From assembly GCF_049647105.1 (NCBI RefSeq), contig NZ_JBARWZ010000254.1, positions 1 to 64,000 of the forward strand: a stretch of 64,000 bases of DNA, written 5' to 3'. The position numbers and the translations under genes are program-made. The stretch is from Actinophytocola sp049647105. GTDB lineage: Bacteria > Actinomycetota > Actinomycetes > Mycobacteriales > Pseudonocardiaceae. The notes under the pieces were generated by a model. It had not been told where the DNA came from. It made no database searches and saw nothing but the letters and a program-made list of their open reading frames with translations. Positions within the stretch are counted from its first letter, which is position 1; each line of letters starts with the position of its first letter. Positions 38,367-46,827 of the stretch are shown piece by piece.

Positions 38367-40144
38367 CCGACCCTGAGCAGCTGTACGCGCGGCTCGCGAG
38401 CGGCGACACGAGCAGGATCCTCGCGGTGCTGGAGCCGATGGGCGCGGCGAAGTCCCTGCTCACGGACGTGGAACTGAAGCCGGTCAACGAGTGGGCTGGT
38501 GCGGCGGCCCAGGCGTTCGACACCCGGCTGACCACGTCGAAGACGGCCGTGACCACGGCGGCGGAGCGGCTGACCGACGCGATGTCCGTGGTCGAGGCGG
38601 CCGCGGCGGCGTACGGCCGCATGCGCACCGCGGCGGACCAGACCATCCAGGCATACCGGTCGGGCGGCATCCCGGACACACAGGCCGCCTCGGTACTGAC
38701 CCAGCTGACGACCAGCTACGAGGAGGTGCTGCGTTCCTACGCGGGCGCGCTGCGCGGCATCCGCCCGGCCTTCACGACCGCGGGCGCCACGACCGCCAGT
38801 GCCACGACGGCGTCGGGCGCGACGGTCCCGCCGCCCGGCACCGACCCGCGTCAGGTCGCGCAGTGGTGGAGGTCGCTGCCGGAGACGACGCAGAACGAGC
38901 TGCTGGCCACGCAGTTCGACGCGCTCGGCCGCCTCCGCGGACTGCCGTCGCCGGTGCTCAACGAGGCCAACCACCACCGCATCGAGGCGGACGTGACCAG
39001 GTTCGCGGCGGCGAACACGGACCTCACGAACCAGATCAACACGCGGGCAGCCGAGCTGGGCATCGACCCGGCCGACGAGGGCGCGCTGCGCGACGAACCG
39101 GCGCTCGCCGAACTGCTCGACCAGCGCCAGGACGCCAACAGGGGGCTGGACAACGCGACCGCCGCGAACGCACGCGTCGAGGAGGCCGCGCGGTCGGGCT
39201 ACGACACCTACGTCCTGTCCTACGACCCGTACGGCCCCGGCAAGCAGGAGGGCACCCTCGCGATCGCATACGGGAACCCGGACCAGGCGAGCAACGTGTC
39301 GGTCGTGGTCCCCGGCACGACGACAACGCTGGAGAACGGCTTCCCGAACGGCAGCGCACAGGACCTGCGCGCGGCCATGGACCAGGCGGAACCCGGCAAC
39401 AACGCCACGATCGCGTGGCTGGGCTACGACGCCCCGGCCTGGGACACCACGGTCGCCACCCCGGACAACGCCATCGAGGGCGGCGAGCTGCTGAAGTCCG
39501 ATGTGGACGGCTACCGGGCCTCGGCGCAGACGCAGCAGCACATCTCGCTCATCGGCCACAGCTACGGCGCCACCACGGTCGGCTACGCGGCCATGAACGG
39601 CCTGGCGGCCGACGACATCGCATTCATCGGCGCCCCCGGGGTCGGCGCGTCCGGTGTGGACCAGCTGTCGCCCGGCGCCGGGCACGTGTGGGCGGGTGCC
39701 TCCGAGCACGACCCGATCGTCCAGGCCACGAGCGGCAGCTGGTTCACCGCCGACGGCAGCTCGGTCGGCCCGTACGACGAGCAGTTCGGCGCGAACCAGT
39801 TCGCGGTGCCCGGCGAGGAAAACGTGCTCGGCGCCCACAGCGTGTACTACTCCGACCAGTCGCTGAACAACCTGGCGAACATCGCCACCGGCAACTACGA
39901 CGCGGTCACCCAGGGCACGCCGGAGGGCAACTCCGCCGGCGAGCTCGTGTCGGACGCCGGTGGCGGCCTGTGGGAGGCGGGCAGGGACGCCCTCCACGGC
40001 GACTGGGACGGGGCATGGGACGAGCTGAAGGACACCGGCAGGGAGCTGCTGAACGACGCGGGCGACGTGCTCCTCGGCGGTGCCGGCGACCTGGTGGAGG
40101 CCGGGAAGTCGGTCTACGACAACACGCTGGGCCGGATTTTCTAG
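38363..40144 (+). CDS. DUF1023 alpha/beta hydrolase, probable ESX substrate
   Basis: The 593-residue protein has an N-terminal helical part that looks WXG/ESX-like (about 1-135; VNEWAGAAAQAFDTRLTTSKTAVTTAAERL). A DUF1023 hydrolase follows with the nucleophile elbow LIGHSYGATTVGYAAM (Ser about 397) and the acidic and His elements later (ASEHDPIVQATSG, LGAHSVYY). The C-terminus is Asp/Gly-rich. No signal peptide is present. Coupling to an EspC-like gene suggests joint export; the activity, perhaps lipase-like, is unproven. Confidence 0.82.
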   Translation: MTDPEQLYARLASGDTSRILAVLEPMGAAKSLLTDVELKPVNEWAGAAAQAFDTRLTTSKTAVTTAAERLTDAMSVVEAAAAAYGRMRTAADQTIQAYRSGGIPDTQAASVLTQLTTSYEEVLRSYAGALRGIRPAFTTAGATTASATTASGATVPPPGTDPRQVAQWWRSLPETTQNELLATQFDALGRLRGLPSPVLNEANHHRIEADVTRFAAANTDLTNQINTRAAELGIDPADEGALRDEPALAELLDQRQDANRGLDNATAANARVEEAARSGYDTYVLSYDPYGPGKQEGTLAIAYGNPDQASNVSVVVPGTTTTLENGFPNGSAQDLRAAMDQAEPGNNATIAWLGYDAPAWDTTVATPDNAIEGGELLKSDVDGYRASAQTQQHISLIGHSYGATTVGYAAMNGLAADDIAFIGAPGVGASGVDQLSPGAGHVWAGASEHDPIVQATSGSWFTADGSSVGPYDEQFGANQFAVPGEENVLGAHSVYYSDQSLNNLANIATGNYDAVTQGTPEGNSAGELVSDAGGGLWEAGRDALHGDWDGAWDELKDTGRELLNDAGDVLLGGAGDLVEAGKSVYDNTLGRIF

Positions 40145-40506
40145 AACCGGATGATGGGGAGCAGCGTGGAGAGGTCCGCGCGGTTCCCCGACGCGGTGAC
40201 CCGGCCCTCGGTGACCGCGTCCGTCCACAGGAGAGTGCCGGACGCCAGCTCCAGCCAGGTGCGGGCGTCCATCTCCACCACGTTCGGCGGCGTGCCCCTG
40301 GTGTGCCTCGGCCCCTCGACGCACTGCACGGCGGCGAACGGCGGCACCCGGACCTCGACGCTGCGCCCCGGCGCCACCTTGGCGAGGGTCCGCAGGCTCA
40401 GCCGCACGGCCTTCGCCAGGTCAGGGCGGGCAGGCGAGTCCCATGGCAGCACGGCGGCGACCGCGTCCCGCATCTCCCGGGGGTCGACGGAAGAACCACT
40501 GCTCAC
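40141..40506 (-). CDS. Sterol carrier (SCP2)-like family protein
   Basis: The 121-residue protein has an SCP2-type alpha/beta fold pattern: amphipathic opening (PREMRDAVAAVLPW), a strand block (GRSVEVRVPPFAAVQCVEGP) and the helix-turn VEMDARTWLELASGTLLWTDAVTEGRVTASG, typical of sterol-carrier domains. In mycobacteria a similar small gene (Rv0807) stands beside purF; here ESX genes lie in between. The GTG start overlaps the EspG stop (GTGA). Lipid binding is inference. Confidence 0.72.
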   Translation of the reverse strand: MSSGSSVDPREMRDAVAAVLPWDSPARPDLAKAVRLSLRTLAKVAPGRSVEVRVPPFAAVQCVEGPRHTRGTPPNVVEMDARTWLELASGTLLWTDAVTEGRVTASGNRADLSTLLPIIRF

Positions 40507-41315
40507 TGACTGGCCCCGGCGACCACTTCGTCAAGCAGCTCACCGACGTGGTGCGTGAGCTTGCGCAGGTCGGCTGGCGAGATGGTGGTCCACAGCGCCC
40601 CGTCGTCGGCGGGCCGCCGGACCTGCACGTACCGCCCGTCCTCGGTGTCGAAGAACGACACCACCCGGTCGGCCCGTCTGCGTCTGCCGAGCTTGTCCCG
40701 TGCGGCGGCGCCGAAGTTACCCATGTGCGCCACGTCTTTGATCATCTCGGCGAGCGCGGTGGCGTCGTCGGACCGCAGCCCGTTCGCGAGCAGCGACTGC
40801 TCGAACCCCTCCCGCGTCCCACCCGCGCCGTTCGCGGCGGCCTCGAAGTCGGCGGTCCGCAACGTCACCGACTGCCCCGGCCCGGCGGCGACCGAGGGCA
40901 GCACGGCCAGCGCGGCGGACGGCAGCCCGGTCACGGACGCCGACCGCAGCGTCACCGACCCCTCCGACAGCTCGGCGACCGCGGCGACCTCACCGGCCGC
41001 GGCGGCGAGCACCCGGACGTTGCTTCCGACGTAGGCACGCACGTCGACCTCGCGGTCCGGCCGGGAAAGGACCGAGAGCAGCTCCGCGATGTCGGGGTTC
41101 ACGTCGATCGGCCGCCCGAGCCCCCTGGCCTCCAGGTCGGCCCACACCCGGGCCTCGATCCGGTCCCGCTCCTCGAACGTCTTGCCAGGGGACGGCACCT
41201 TCACCACGAGCGGCAGCGCACCGAGCCTCAGATGCTCCCACAGCACGTCGAACTCGAGTGCGGTCAACGTGATCGGCGCGGTCTCCCGGTCACCGATCGA
41301 GAAGGTGCTGGTCAC
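40503..41315 (-). CDS. ESX secretion-associated protein, EspG family (cassette B)
   Basis: The 270-residue protein is the paralogue of the EspG in cassette A: it opens ITLTALEFDVLWEHLRLGALPLVV, contains AVLPSVAAGPGQSVTLRTADFEAAANG, and shares the length and alternating alpha/beta layout. It should be the chaperone of the PPE-like protein encoded just upstream (41386-42849). The GTG start is 5 nt after TAAGAT on the minus strand, so it may have its own leaderless promoter. Confidence 0.85.
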   Translation of the reverse strand: MTSTFSIGDRETAPITLTALEFDVLWEHLRLGALPLVVKVPSPGKTFEERDRIEARVWADLEARGLGRPIDVNPDIAELLSVLSRPDREVDVRAYVGSNVRVLAAAAGEVAAVAELSEGSVTLRSASVTGLPSAALAVLPSVAAGPGQSVTLRTADFEAAANGAGGTREGFEQSLLANGLRSDDATALAEMIKDVAHMGNFGAAARDKLGRRRRADRVVSFFDTEDGRYVQVRRPADDGALWTTISPADLRKLTHHVGELLDEVVAGASQ

Positions 41316-41385
41316 AGCGCAATCTTACCTACGAAGACAGCGGCGGGGAGCCGCCGGAACGACTCCCCGCCAAGGTAGGGACGGA

Positions 41386-42849
41386 TTATTCGCCGATCAC
41401 GGTCGGCGAGACCCTGCGGTCGTCGCCGAACACGTCGTCGTTCTCCAGCAGGTAGTCGGGCGAGTAGTGCTCCTCGTCCTCCTCGCCGTCGGCACGCCGG
41501 CCAGCGGCACCAGCCGGACCGTGCACACCGTTGCCGCCGCGACCCGCGGCACCGGCGGCGCCGGGCCCGTTGCGGACCACACCACCCTCGCCTGCGACGC
41601 CACCACCGGCGACGCCACCCCGGCCGAGCTGCGACGGCGAACGCTCACCGTCCAGCGCGCCGGCACCAGCGCCGCCACCGGGCATCCCGCCGCCTGGCAA
41701 CGCGCCACCCTGACCGCCACCGAACGGACCGCCCTGGCCACCGAACGGGCCGCCCTGGCCACCGAACGGACCACTCTGACCGGGCGCACCAGGCATACCT
41801 GGCATGCCCGGCAGGCCTGGCCGCAGCGGCATGGCACGCCGGGCGATGTCGCCCGCGTTGTCGACCGGGCCGGGCAGCGTGGGGCCGGTGTTGAAGTACG
41901 GCGGCTGGCCACCCTGGTAGGACGGGCCCGGGGTCGGCGACGGGTTGGTCGGGAACTGGTTGGGGAGCGGGTACTGGCCGTTGGGAGCGGTCGTCGGCGG
42001 GGCGAACACTTCCTGCGGGGTGGTCGCCGCGGGCGGGGCCTGCACGTTCGGGATGCCGGGAGTGCCACCCACGACGGTGCCGCCGGAACCACCCGAACCC
42101 GAACCAGAGCCACCAGAACCGCCGGGGTTGACCTGCGGAGTGCCGGGCGACTGCTGGTGCACGGCCGGGCTGCCTGAGCCGCTACCACCGGACTGGGTGC
42201 CGCTGCCCGGCCGGACCGACCTCGTCGTGCTGCCGATCAGCACCGCGCTCGCGGTGCCGGTGGCCTGCGGTGCCGGGGTCGACACCACGACGTCCGGCGG
42301 TGCGACGAACGTGCCGAGCGTCTCCCGGTTCCAGGTGCTGCTCGACTCGTAGGTCCGCATGGTCTCGATGGCGCGCTGCTCCGCCTCGCTCTGCGCGGCC
42401 TCCTGCGCCTCGTGGTCGGCGGCCTGCGCGGCCACGTGCACGGCTGGTCCGACGTTGCCGGTGGCCGCGGCGACGCCTGCCGCGGCAACGGCCCAGCCGG
42501 ACGGGGCCTGGGTGGTCACCTCGACGGGCTCAGGCATGTTGGCCCGCGCGTCGACGATGTACTCGCCCTGGTTCTCCGTCGAGATCCGCATGACGTCGGA
42601 ACCGGTCTCGGCGTCACCGGCCCACTCGGCGAGCGGGGTCAGCCCGGCCTGCGCGCTCGCGGACGCCTTGCCCTCCCAACGCGAGCCGAGCTGGGACAGC
42701 CTCGTGTTGAGGTCCTGGTCGACCTGCGCCAGGTCCTCGGAGAGCGACGACCAGTACATGGTCTGCGGGTCCGACGCCCTGGAGCCGGGCCCGGTGTTGA
42801 TCATCTTGTACAGCTCGGGGTGTTCGAAGCCCCGCCAGCGGTAACCCAT
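41386..42849 (-). CDS. PPE-like ESX substrate with Gly/Pro-rich tail (cassette B)
   Basis: The 487-residue protein has a helical WXG/PPE-like N-terminal region (WRGFEHPELYKMINTGPGS; LAQVDQDLNTRLSQLGSRWEG; SASAQAGLTPLAEWAGD) and Gly/Pro/Gln repeats (GGQGGPFG, PGMPGMPG). The C-terminal tail has the same blocks as the cassette A protein: AAGAAGRGG, RRADGEED, DDVFGDD and PTVIGE. GAGGG stands 7 nt before the ATG. It sits between a WXG-like gene and the EspG gene, the same order as in cassette A apart from the lipoprotein. Confidence 0.75.
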   Translation of the reverse strand: MGYRWRGFEHPELYKMINTGPGSRASDPQTMYWSSLSEDLAQVDQDLNTRLSQLGSRWEGKASASAQAGLTPLAEWAGDAETGSDVMRISTENQGEYIVDARANMPEPVEVTTQAPSGWAVAAAGVAAATGNVGPAVHVAAQAADHEAQEAAQSEAEQRAIETMRTYESSSTWNRETLGTFVAPPDVVVSTPAPQATGTASAVLIGSTTRSVRPGSGTQSGGSGSGSPAVHQQSPGTPQVNPGGSGGSGSGSGGSGGTVVGGTPGIPNVQAPPAATTPQEVFAPPTTAPNGQYPLPNQFPTNPSPTPGPSYQGGQPPYFNTGPTLPGPVDNAGDIARRAMPLRPGLPGMPGMPGAPGQSGPFGGQGGPFGGQGGPFGGGQGGALPGGGMPGGGAGAGALDGERSPSQLGRGGVAGGGVAGEGGVVRNGPGAAGAAGRGGNGVHGPAGAAGRRADGEEDEEHYSPDYLLENDDVFGDDRRVSPTVIGE

Positions 42850-42869
42850 GGGATTCCCTCACAAAAGGA

Positions 42870-43250
42870 TCAGGCCTGGTCGTACTTGCCCCAGCGGTCG
42901 GTGTTGTTGCCCTCGACGGCGAGGTAGTCGGCGTGCGCGCTCTGCAGTGACTCGATCGCGGCCCGCAGCTGCTTCTGGTAACCGGTGAGGCACGCGAACG
43001 CGGAGTCGGCGCCACCGGTGTTGGTGCGCTCGGCGAACTGCTTGGCGGTCTCGCCGCTGACCGGGTCCCTCGCCCACTCCTGGACCGGCAGGCTGGAGAG
43101 GTCGCGCACCTTGCGTGCCACGCGGTCGTACGCCTCGGTGAACGCCTTGAGCGCCTCCGGGATCGCGGAAGGCTCGATGTGCAGGGTCTGCGTGCCGGTG
43201 AACGTCGGGCCGGACGTTGTGCTCCCACCACCGCCATCTGCCACGAACAC
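42870..43250 (-). CDS. WXG100-like ESX protein (cassette B)
   Basis: A 126-residue helical protein without signal peptide: a helix pair around EALKAFTEAYDRVARKVRDLSSL and YQKQLRAAIESLQSAHADYLAVE. YLAVE fits the YxxxD/E secretion motif. It is 20 bp upstream of the PPE-like gene, so the two may be co-secreted as a WXG/PPE-like pair. GTG 43250 follows GAGGGAGA; a second GTG two codons later is possible. Confidence 0.72.
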   Translation of the reverse strand: MFVADGGGGSTTSGPTFTGTQTLHIEPSAIPEALKAFTEAYDRVARKVRDLSSLPVQEWARDPVSGETAKQFAERTNTGGADSAFACLTGYQKQLRAAIESLQSAHADYLAVEGNNTDRWGKYDQA

Positions 43251-43364
43251 GGTTCGTCTCCCTCGGTCTGTGCGATTGCGACGACTCTAGCTCTGATGCA
43301 CGACTCCGTGGAGTGGTTCCCACGAGGAATCAATCACTTATAAGAACTTTTCACGAGATCTTCC

Positions 43365-43389
43365 ATCGAGTGGTGGACACTCACTCGAT
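43365..43389 (-). terminator. Hairpin after the cassette B lipoprotein gene
   Basis: ATCGAGTG (43365-43372) pairs with CACTCGAT (43382-43389), directly next to the stop codon at 43390. It probably separates the lipoprotein transcript from the WXG-like gene. Confidence 0.55.
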
Positions 43390-43980
43390 TCAGAGTTCAG
43401 CCAGCGCCGCCGCGGCGATCCTCGGCACACGTTCGCAGAGTGTTCCTTGTGGAGTGACCGGCTCGGAACCTGGCGAACTGAGGCCGTAGTTGACGTACAG
43501 CATCTGGCCGTCGGCGACGTCGACCGCGCCGAAACAGCTGTCGGGGGCGGCCGGTTTCAGCAGGTAGAGCGGGAAGCCGTCCACGACGGTCTCGCTGACC
43601 TCGGCGTTGGCGCCGTCGGCGTACTCGGCGGCGCCCTGGTCGACGACCGCGACGATGGTGAGCCCGAGGTTCGCCTCGACGCCGTTGGCGAAGCAGTCCT
43701 GCGACCCGGGGAAGCTCGTCGAGGTGCCACCGGTCGGCGGGCGGTCCTGGTCGAGCCCGAAGGTGGCGAGCGGCAGCGACCCGACCAGTCCGCAGATGTC
43801 CAGCCCGGCCATCTCGAGATCCCTCGGACGCTCCTGGGTCTCCGCGATGGTCGTGGTCGTGGTGATGGTCGTGGTGGTCGTCGGCGGCTCCGTGGGCTGT
43901 TCCCCCGGCGTCGGCGAGCCGGCTTCAGGGGTCGTGCAGCCGGCGAGCAGCAGTCCCGTCACGAGCAGCAACCTGCGCAT
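43390..43980 (-). CDS. DUF3558 lipoprotein (cassette B)
   Basis: The 196-residue lipoprotein has the signal MRRLLLVTGLLLAGC, a striking Thr-rich linker (TTTTTITTTTTIAETQ) and a DUF3558-like domain with cysteines in DICGLVGSL, SQDCFANG, DSCFGAV and TLCERVP. It is the counterpart of the lipoprotein in cassette A. ATG 43980 lies 6 nt after TACGTT on the minus strand (leaderless). Confidence 0.85.
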   Translation of the reverse strand: MRRLLLVTGLLLAGCTTPEAGSPTPGEQPTEPPTTTTTITTTTTIAETQERPRDLEMAGLDICGLVGSLPLATFGLDQDRPPTGGTSTSFPGSQDCFANGVEANLGLTIVAVVDQGAAEYADGANAEVSETVVDGFPLYLLKPAAPDSCFGAVDVADGQMLYVNYGLSSPGSEPVTPQGTLCERVPRIAAAALAEL

Positions 43981-43986
43981 GACCGC

Positions 43987-44004
43987 AACGTACCGACCTA
44001 CGAT
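43987..44004. promoter_or_regulatory. Back-to-back leaderless promoters in cassette B
   Basis: Thirty bases separate two divergent starts. TACGTT on the minus strand (43992-43987) serves the lipoprotein gene; TACGAT on the plus strand (43999-44004) serves the secretion-associated gene at 44011. The spacing to each start codon is 6 nt. Confidence 0.5.
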
Positions 44005-44010
44005 GGGTTG

Positions 44011-44559
44011 ATGCCGGAGACCCCGTCACCCGAGATCACCCCTCGGATGCGTGCCAGCGCGATGGCCAATCCCAACACCTGGCTGTACGTCATCGACCCG
44101 GCCTTCGATGCCGGTGCCGATGTGCCGCCGTGGGGCGTGGTCGGCGCGTACCGCGTGGACGGCGGCGGTGGGATCGACCCGGAGTTCCGGCGCAACACGG
44201 AGTACCGCCCGTCGCCGACCGCCCTGCGGATGCCTGCCCCGGCAAGCGACCTGGAACGGCTGCTGCAGTGGATCACGACCGGTCACCGGGAGGAGTCGGA
44301 ACTGCCGGGCGCGGTGCTCGGGTCCCGGCTGCTGGTGTACGCGTCCGGCCCGGACGACCACGCGGTGACCGCGTTCCCCGACCGGACCGGCCGGATCATG
44401 GTGCCCGCCTGCACGTCGGCCGCCAACGTCCCGGCCGCGTGGCCAGGCTGGCGCGAGGTCCAGGGCCGCGACCTGGCCCCCCGGCTCGGCGACCACCCAC
44501 TGGTGATCAACCCGATCGGCCCGATCACCGCACTGCTTCCCGCGGCAGCACTCGCGTAG
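44011..44559 (+). CDS. Type VII secretion system-associated protein
   Basis: A 182-residue soluble protein with the sequence NPNTWLYVIDPAFDAGADVPPWGVVGAYRVD and a GREAD-like repeat of short strands, resembling the SseB-like proteins found beside ESX genes in Pseudonocardiaceae and Streptomyces. No catalytic motif was seen. It is divergent from the DUF3558 lipoprotein gene and preceded by a leaderless TACGAT. The assignment relies on family resemblance and context. Confidence 0.65.
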   Translation: MPETPSPEITPRMRASAMANPNTWLYVIDPAFDAGADVPPWGVVGAYRVDGGGGIDPEFRRNTEYRPSPTALRMPAPASDLERLLQWITTGHREESELPGAVLGSRLLVYASGPDDHAVTAFPDRTGRIMVPACTSAANVPAAWPGWREVQGRDLAPRLGDHPLVINPIGPITALLPAAALA

Positions 44560-44583
44560 CCCGCGCGTTCACGACGCCGGTTC

Positions 44584-44742
44584 GGCCTCCGGCCCCCGGG
44601 CACCACGCTACGGCAGGGCACCGACAACGACGGCCGCACGAGCGCGGGTTGTCCACAGGTGGCGTGGTTGTCCACATGCGACCGCGCTCGGCCCGGTTCT
44701 GTCGGTGCCTTCCAGTAGCGTGGTTCGAGGGGGCCGGAGGCC
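44584..44742. repeat. Dispersed element copy 4, full length
   Basis: Terminal inverted repeats GGCCTCCGGCCCCC (44584-44597; complement 44729-44742). Leftward promoter TTGTCGGTG (44627-44619), 8 nt, TAGCGT (44610-44605), a perfect RecA-NDp match. Rightward promoter TGTCGGTG (44700-44707), 8 nt, TAGCGT (44716-44721). In the centre are two exact TTGTCCACA boxes (44649-44657 and 44668-44676; 19-bp pitch), 22 and 23 nt from the two promoters. It fills the gap between two convergent gene ends, so both promoters fire antisense. Confidence 0.92.
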
Positions 44743-44748
44743 ACGGCC

Positions 44749-46824
44749 TCACGTCAGCCAGGTTTCGACGTCCTCCGGTGGGCCCGGTTTCGCGTACAGC
44801 CAGCCCTGCGCCGAGTCCGCGCCGATGTGCTGCAGCAGCTGTGCCTGCTCGCAGGTCTCCACACCCTCCGCGATCACGGTCAGGTTCAGCGTGTGCGCGA
44901 GCGACACCAGCGCCGTCACGATCCGTGCGTCGACCGACTCCGCCGCCCCGGCCCGCAGCCCTTCCACAAAGGACCCGGCGATCTTGAGCGCGTGCACCGG
45001 CAGGTGCCGCAGGTACGCCAGGTTCGAGTACCCGGTGCCGAAGTCGTCGATCGCGATGCGCACGCCCATGTCGACCAGCCGCCGCAGCGCGGACAGCGGC
45101 TCGCCGGTCGTGCCCATGATCGCGCTCTCGGTCAGCTCCAGCTGCAGCCACGACGGCGGGATCCCCACCCGCTCGATGATCGCCGAGACGGCCGTGACCA
45201 GGTCCGGCTCGGCCACCTGCCTGGCCGCCAGGTTCACGCTCACGAACGGCGTCCGGTCGGCGTCACGCCACTTCATCGCCTGCTTGCACGCGGTCTCCAG
45301 CACCCACAGACCGAGCGGCACGATCAGGCCGGTCTCCTCCGCGAGCCCGATGAACTGGTCCGGCCCGAGCCTGCCGGACGTCGGGTGTGCCCACCGGACC
45401 AGCGCTTCGACCCCGAGCAGTGTCCCGTCTACCAGCGAGACGATCGGCTGGTAGTCGACGTAGAACTCCTCGCGTTCCAGCGCCGCGGGCATCGCGTTGG
45501 ACAGCGTGATCCGCGCGATCTCGCGCGCGTTGCGCTCCGGATCGTAGGCCGCCCACCGGTTCTTGCCGTCGACCTTCGCCCAGTGCAGCGTCACGTCCGC
45601 GTCCCGCATGGTCTCCGAGGGCGACGCGTCGAACACCGACCGCTCGACGAGGCCGATGCTCGCCGACACCGTCAGGCGGTGCCCGCCAACCTGTACGGGT
45701 GCGGCGATCGCCGCGAGGATCCGCTCTGCCACGTCTTCCAGCTCGTCCATGCCTTGGGCGTGCTCGATCAGCACGACGAACTCGTCGCCGCCCATTCGCG
45801 CCACCAGCCTCCCCGGCGCCGACACCAGCGAGTCGAGCCGTCTGCCGACCTCGACGAGCAGCAGGTCGCCGACCACGTGGCCGAGGGTGTCGTTGACGGC
45901 CTTGAACCCGTCGAGATCGAGGTAGCAGAGCCCCACCCGTTGCCCGAGCGACCCGCCGAACGCCGCGTGCAGCCGCTCGGTGAACAGGGCCCGGTTGCCG
46001 AGCCCGGTGAGGTGGTCGTGGTTGGCTTGGTGCCGCAGCTTCTCGGACAGCTGGTGCCGCTCGGTGTTGTCCTCGACCATCCCGACGAGGTACTGCGGCA
46101 TGCCATCGTCGTCCCGCACGAGCGACACGGTCACGTTCGTCCACAGGGGCGTGCCGTCGCGTTTGCGGAAGCGGCGTTCGATCCGGTAGTGGTCGCACTC
46201 GCCCACCACCATCTCGTTGAAGTACCTGCGCAGCTCGGGCGGGTCGTCCGGGTGCAGGAAGTCGACGAGGTTCAGGTCGAGCAGCTGCTCGGGCCGGTAG
46301 CCGAGCATGTTCGCCATCGCGTTGTTGACCTCGAGCAGCCTGCCGTGGGTGTCGGTGATGCCGATGCCGATGGCGGCGGAGGTGAACATGGCGCGGAACC
46401 GGGCCTCGCTGGCCCGCCGCGCGCTCTCCGCACCGTCCCTGGCCTCGAGCGCGGAGCGGCGCAGCGACTCCTGCTCGCTGAAGATCCGCGACTGGACGGC
46501 CCGCACGAACCCGGCGGTCACGGCGGCCTGGACCTGCGACATCCGGCCTGGGTCGTCGCACGAGAGCCGCGTGCCGATCAGCTCGATCGTGCCCGCGAGC
46601 GACTCCGCGGCGAAGAACCGCAGCCCGACGAGTGCCTCACCGACCTGTTCGGCGGGTGCCGGGTCGAACCGCTCCTCGGCCAGTGCCGAGGTGAGCACGT
46701 CGGCGAGCTCGCCGAGCCGTGCGCGGAGGTCGACGCGCCCGGTCGAGACATACCCGGTCGCCGCGAGCACGTCGACCCACGCGGTGCCGAATGCGTCACG
46801 CCGTGAGCCTTTCGGGCCTGCCAC
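44749..46824 (-). CDS. PAS-GGDEF-EAL c-di-GMP turnover protein
   Basis: The 691-residue cytoplasmic protein has an N-terminal helical region (about 1-130), a PAS domain (about 140-260; FRAMFTSAAIGIGITDTHGRLLEVNNAM), a GGDEF domain (about 265-425; intact ARMGGDEFVVLIE, so cyclase activity is plausible) and an EAL domain (about 440-690; GVEALVRWAHP, VNLAARQ, ELTESAIM, DDFGTGYSN, EGVET). In the LKID motif the Asp is replaced (ALKIAGSF), which may lower phosphodiesterase activity. GTG 46824 follows GGAAGG. A short frame ends 3 nt before it (46828-46995). Possible partner in signalling with the RsiG-like receptor at 21239. Confidence 0.92.
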   Translation of the reverse strand: MAGPKGSRRDAFGTAWVDVLAATGYVSTGRVDLRARLGELADVLTSALAEERFDPAPAEQVGEALVGLRFFAAESLAGTIELIGTRLSCDDPGRMSQVQAAVTAGFVRAVQSRIFSEQESLRRSALEARDGAESARRASEARFRAMFTSAAIGIGITDTHGRLLEVNNAMANMLGYRPEQLLDLNLVDFLHPDDPPELRRYFNEMVVGECDHYRIERRFRKRDGTPLWTNVTVSLVRDDDGMPQYLVGMVEDNTERHQLSEKLRHQANHDHLTGLGNRALFTERLHAAFGGSLGQRVGLCYLDLDGFKAVNDTLGHVVGDLLLVEVGRRLDSLVSAPGRLVARMGGDEFVVLIEHAQGMDELEDVAERILAAIAAPVQVGGHRLTVSASIGLVERSVFDASPSETMRDADVTLHWAKVDGKNRWAAYDPERNAREIARITLSNAMPAALEREEFYVDYQPIVSLVDGTLLGVEALVRWAHPTSGRLGPDQFIGLAEETGLIVPLGLWVLETACKQAMKWRDADRTPFVSVNLAARQVAEPDLVTAVSAIIERVGIPPSWLQLELTESAIMGTTGEPLSALRRLVDMGVRIAIDDFGTGYSNLAYLRHLPVHALKIAGSFVEGLRAGAAESVDARIVTALVSLAHTLNLTVIAEGVETCEQAQLLQHIGADSAQGWLYAKPGPPEDVETWLT

Positions 46825-46827
46825 CGT

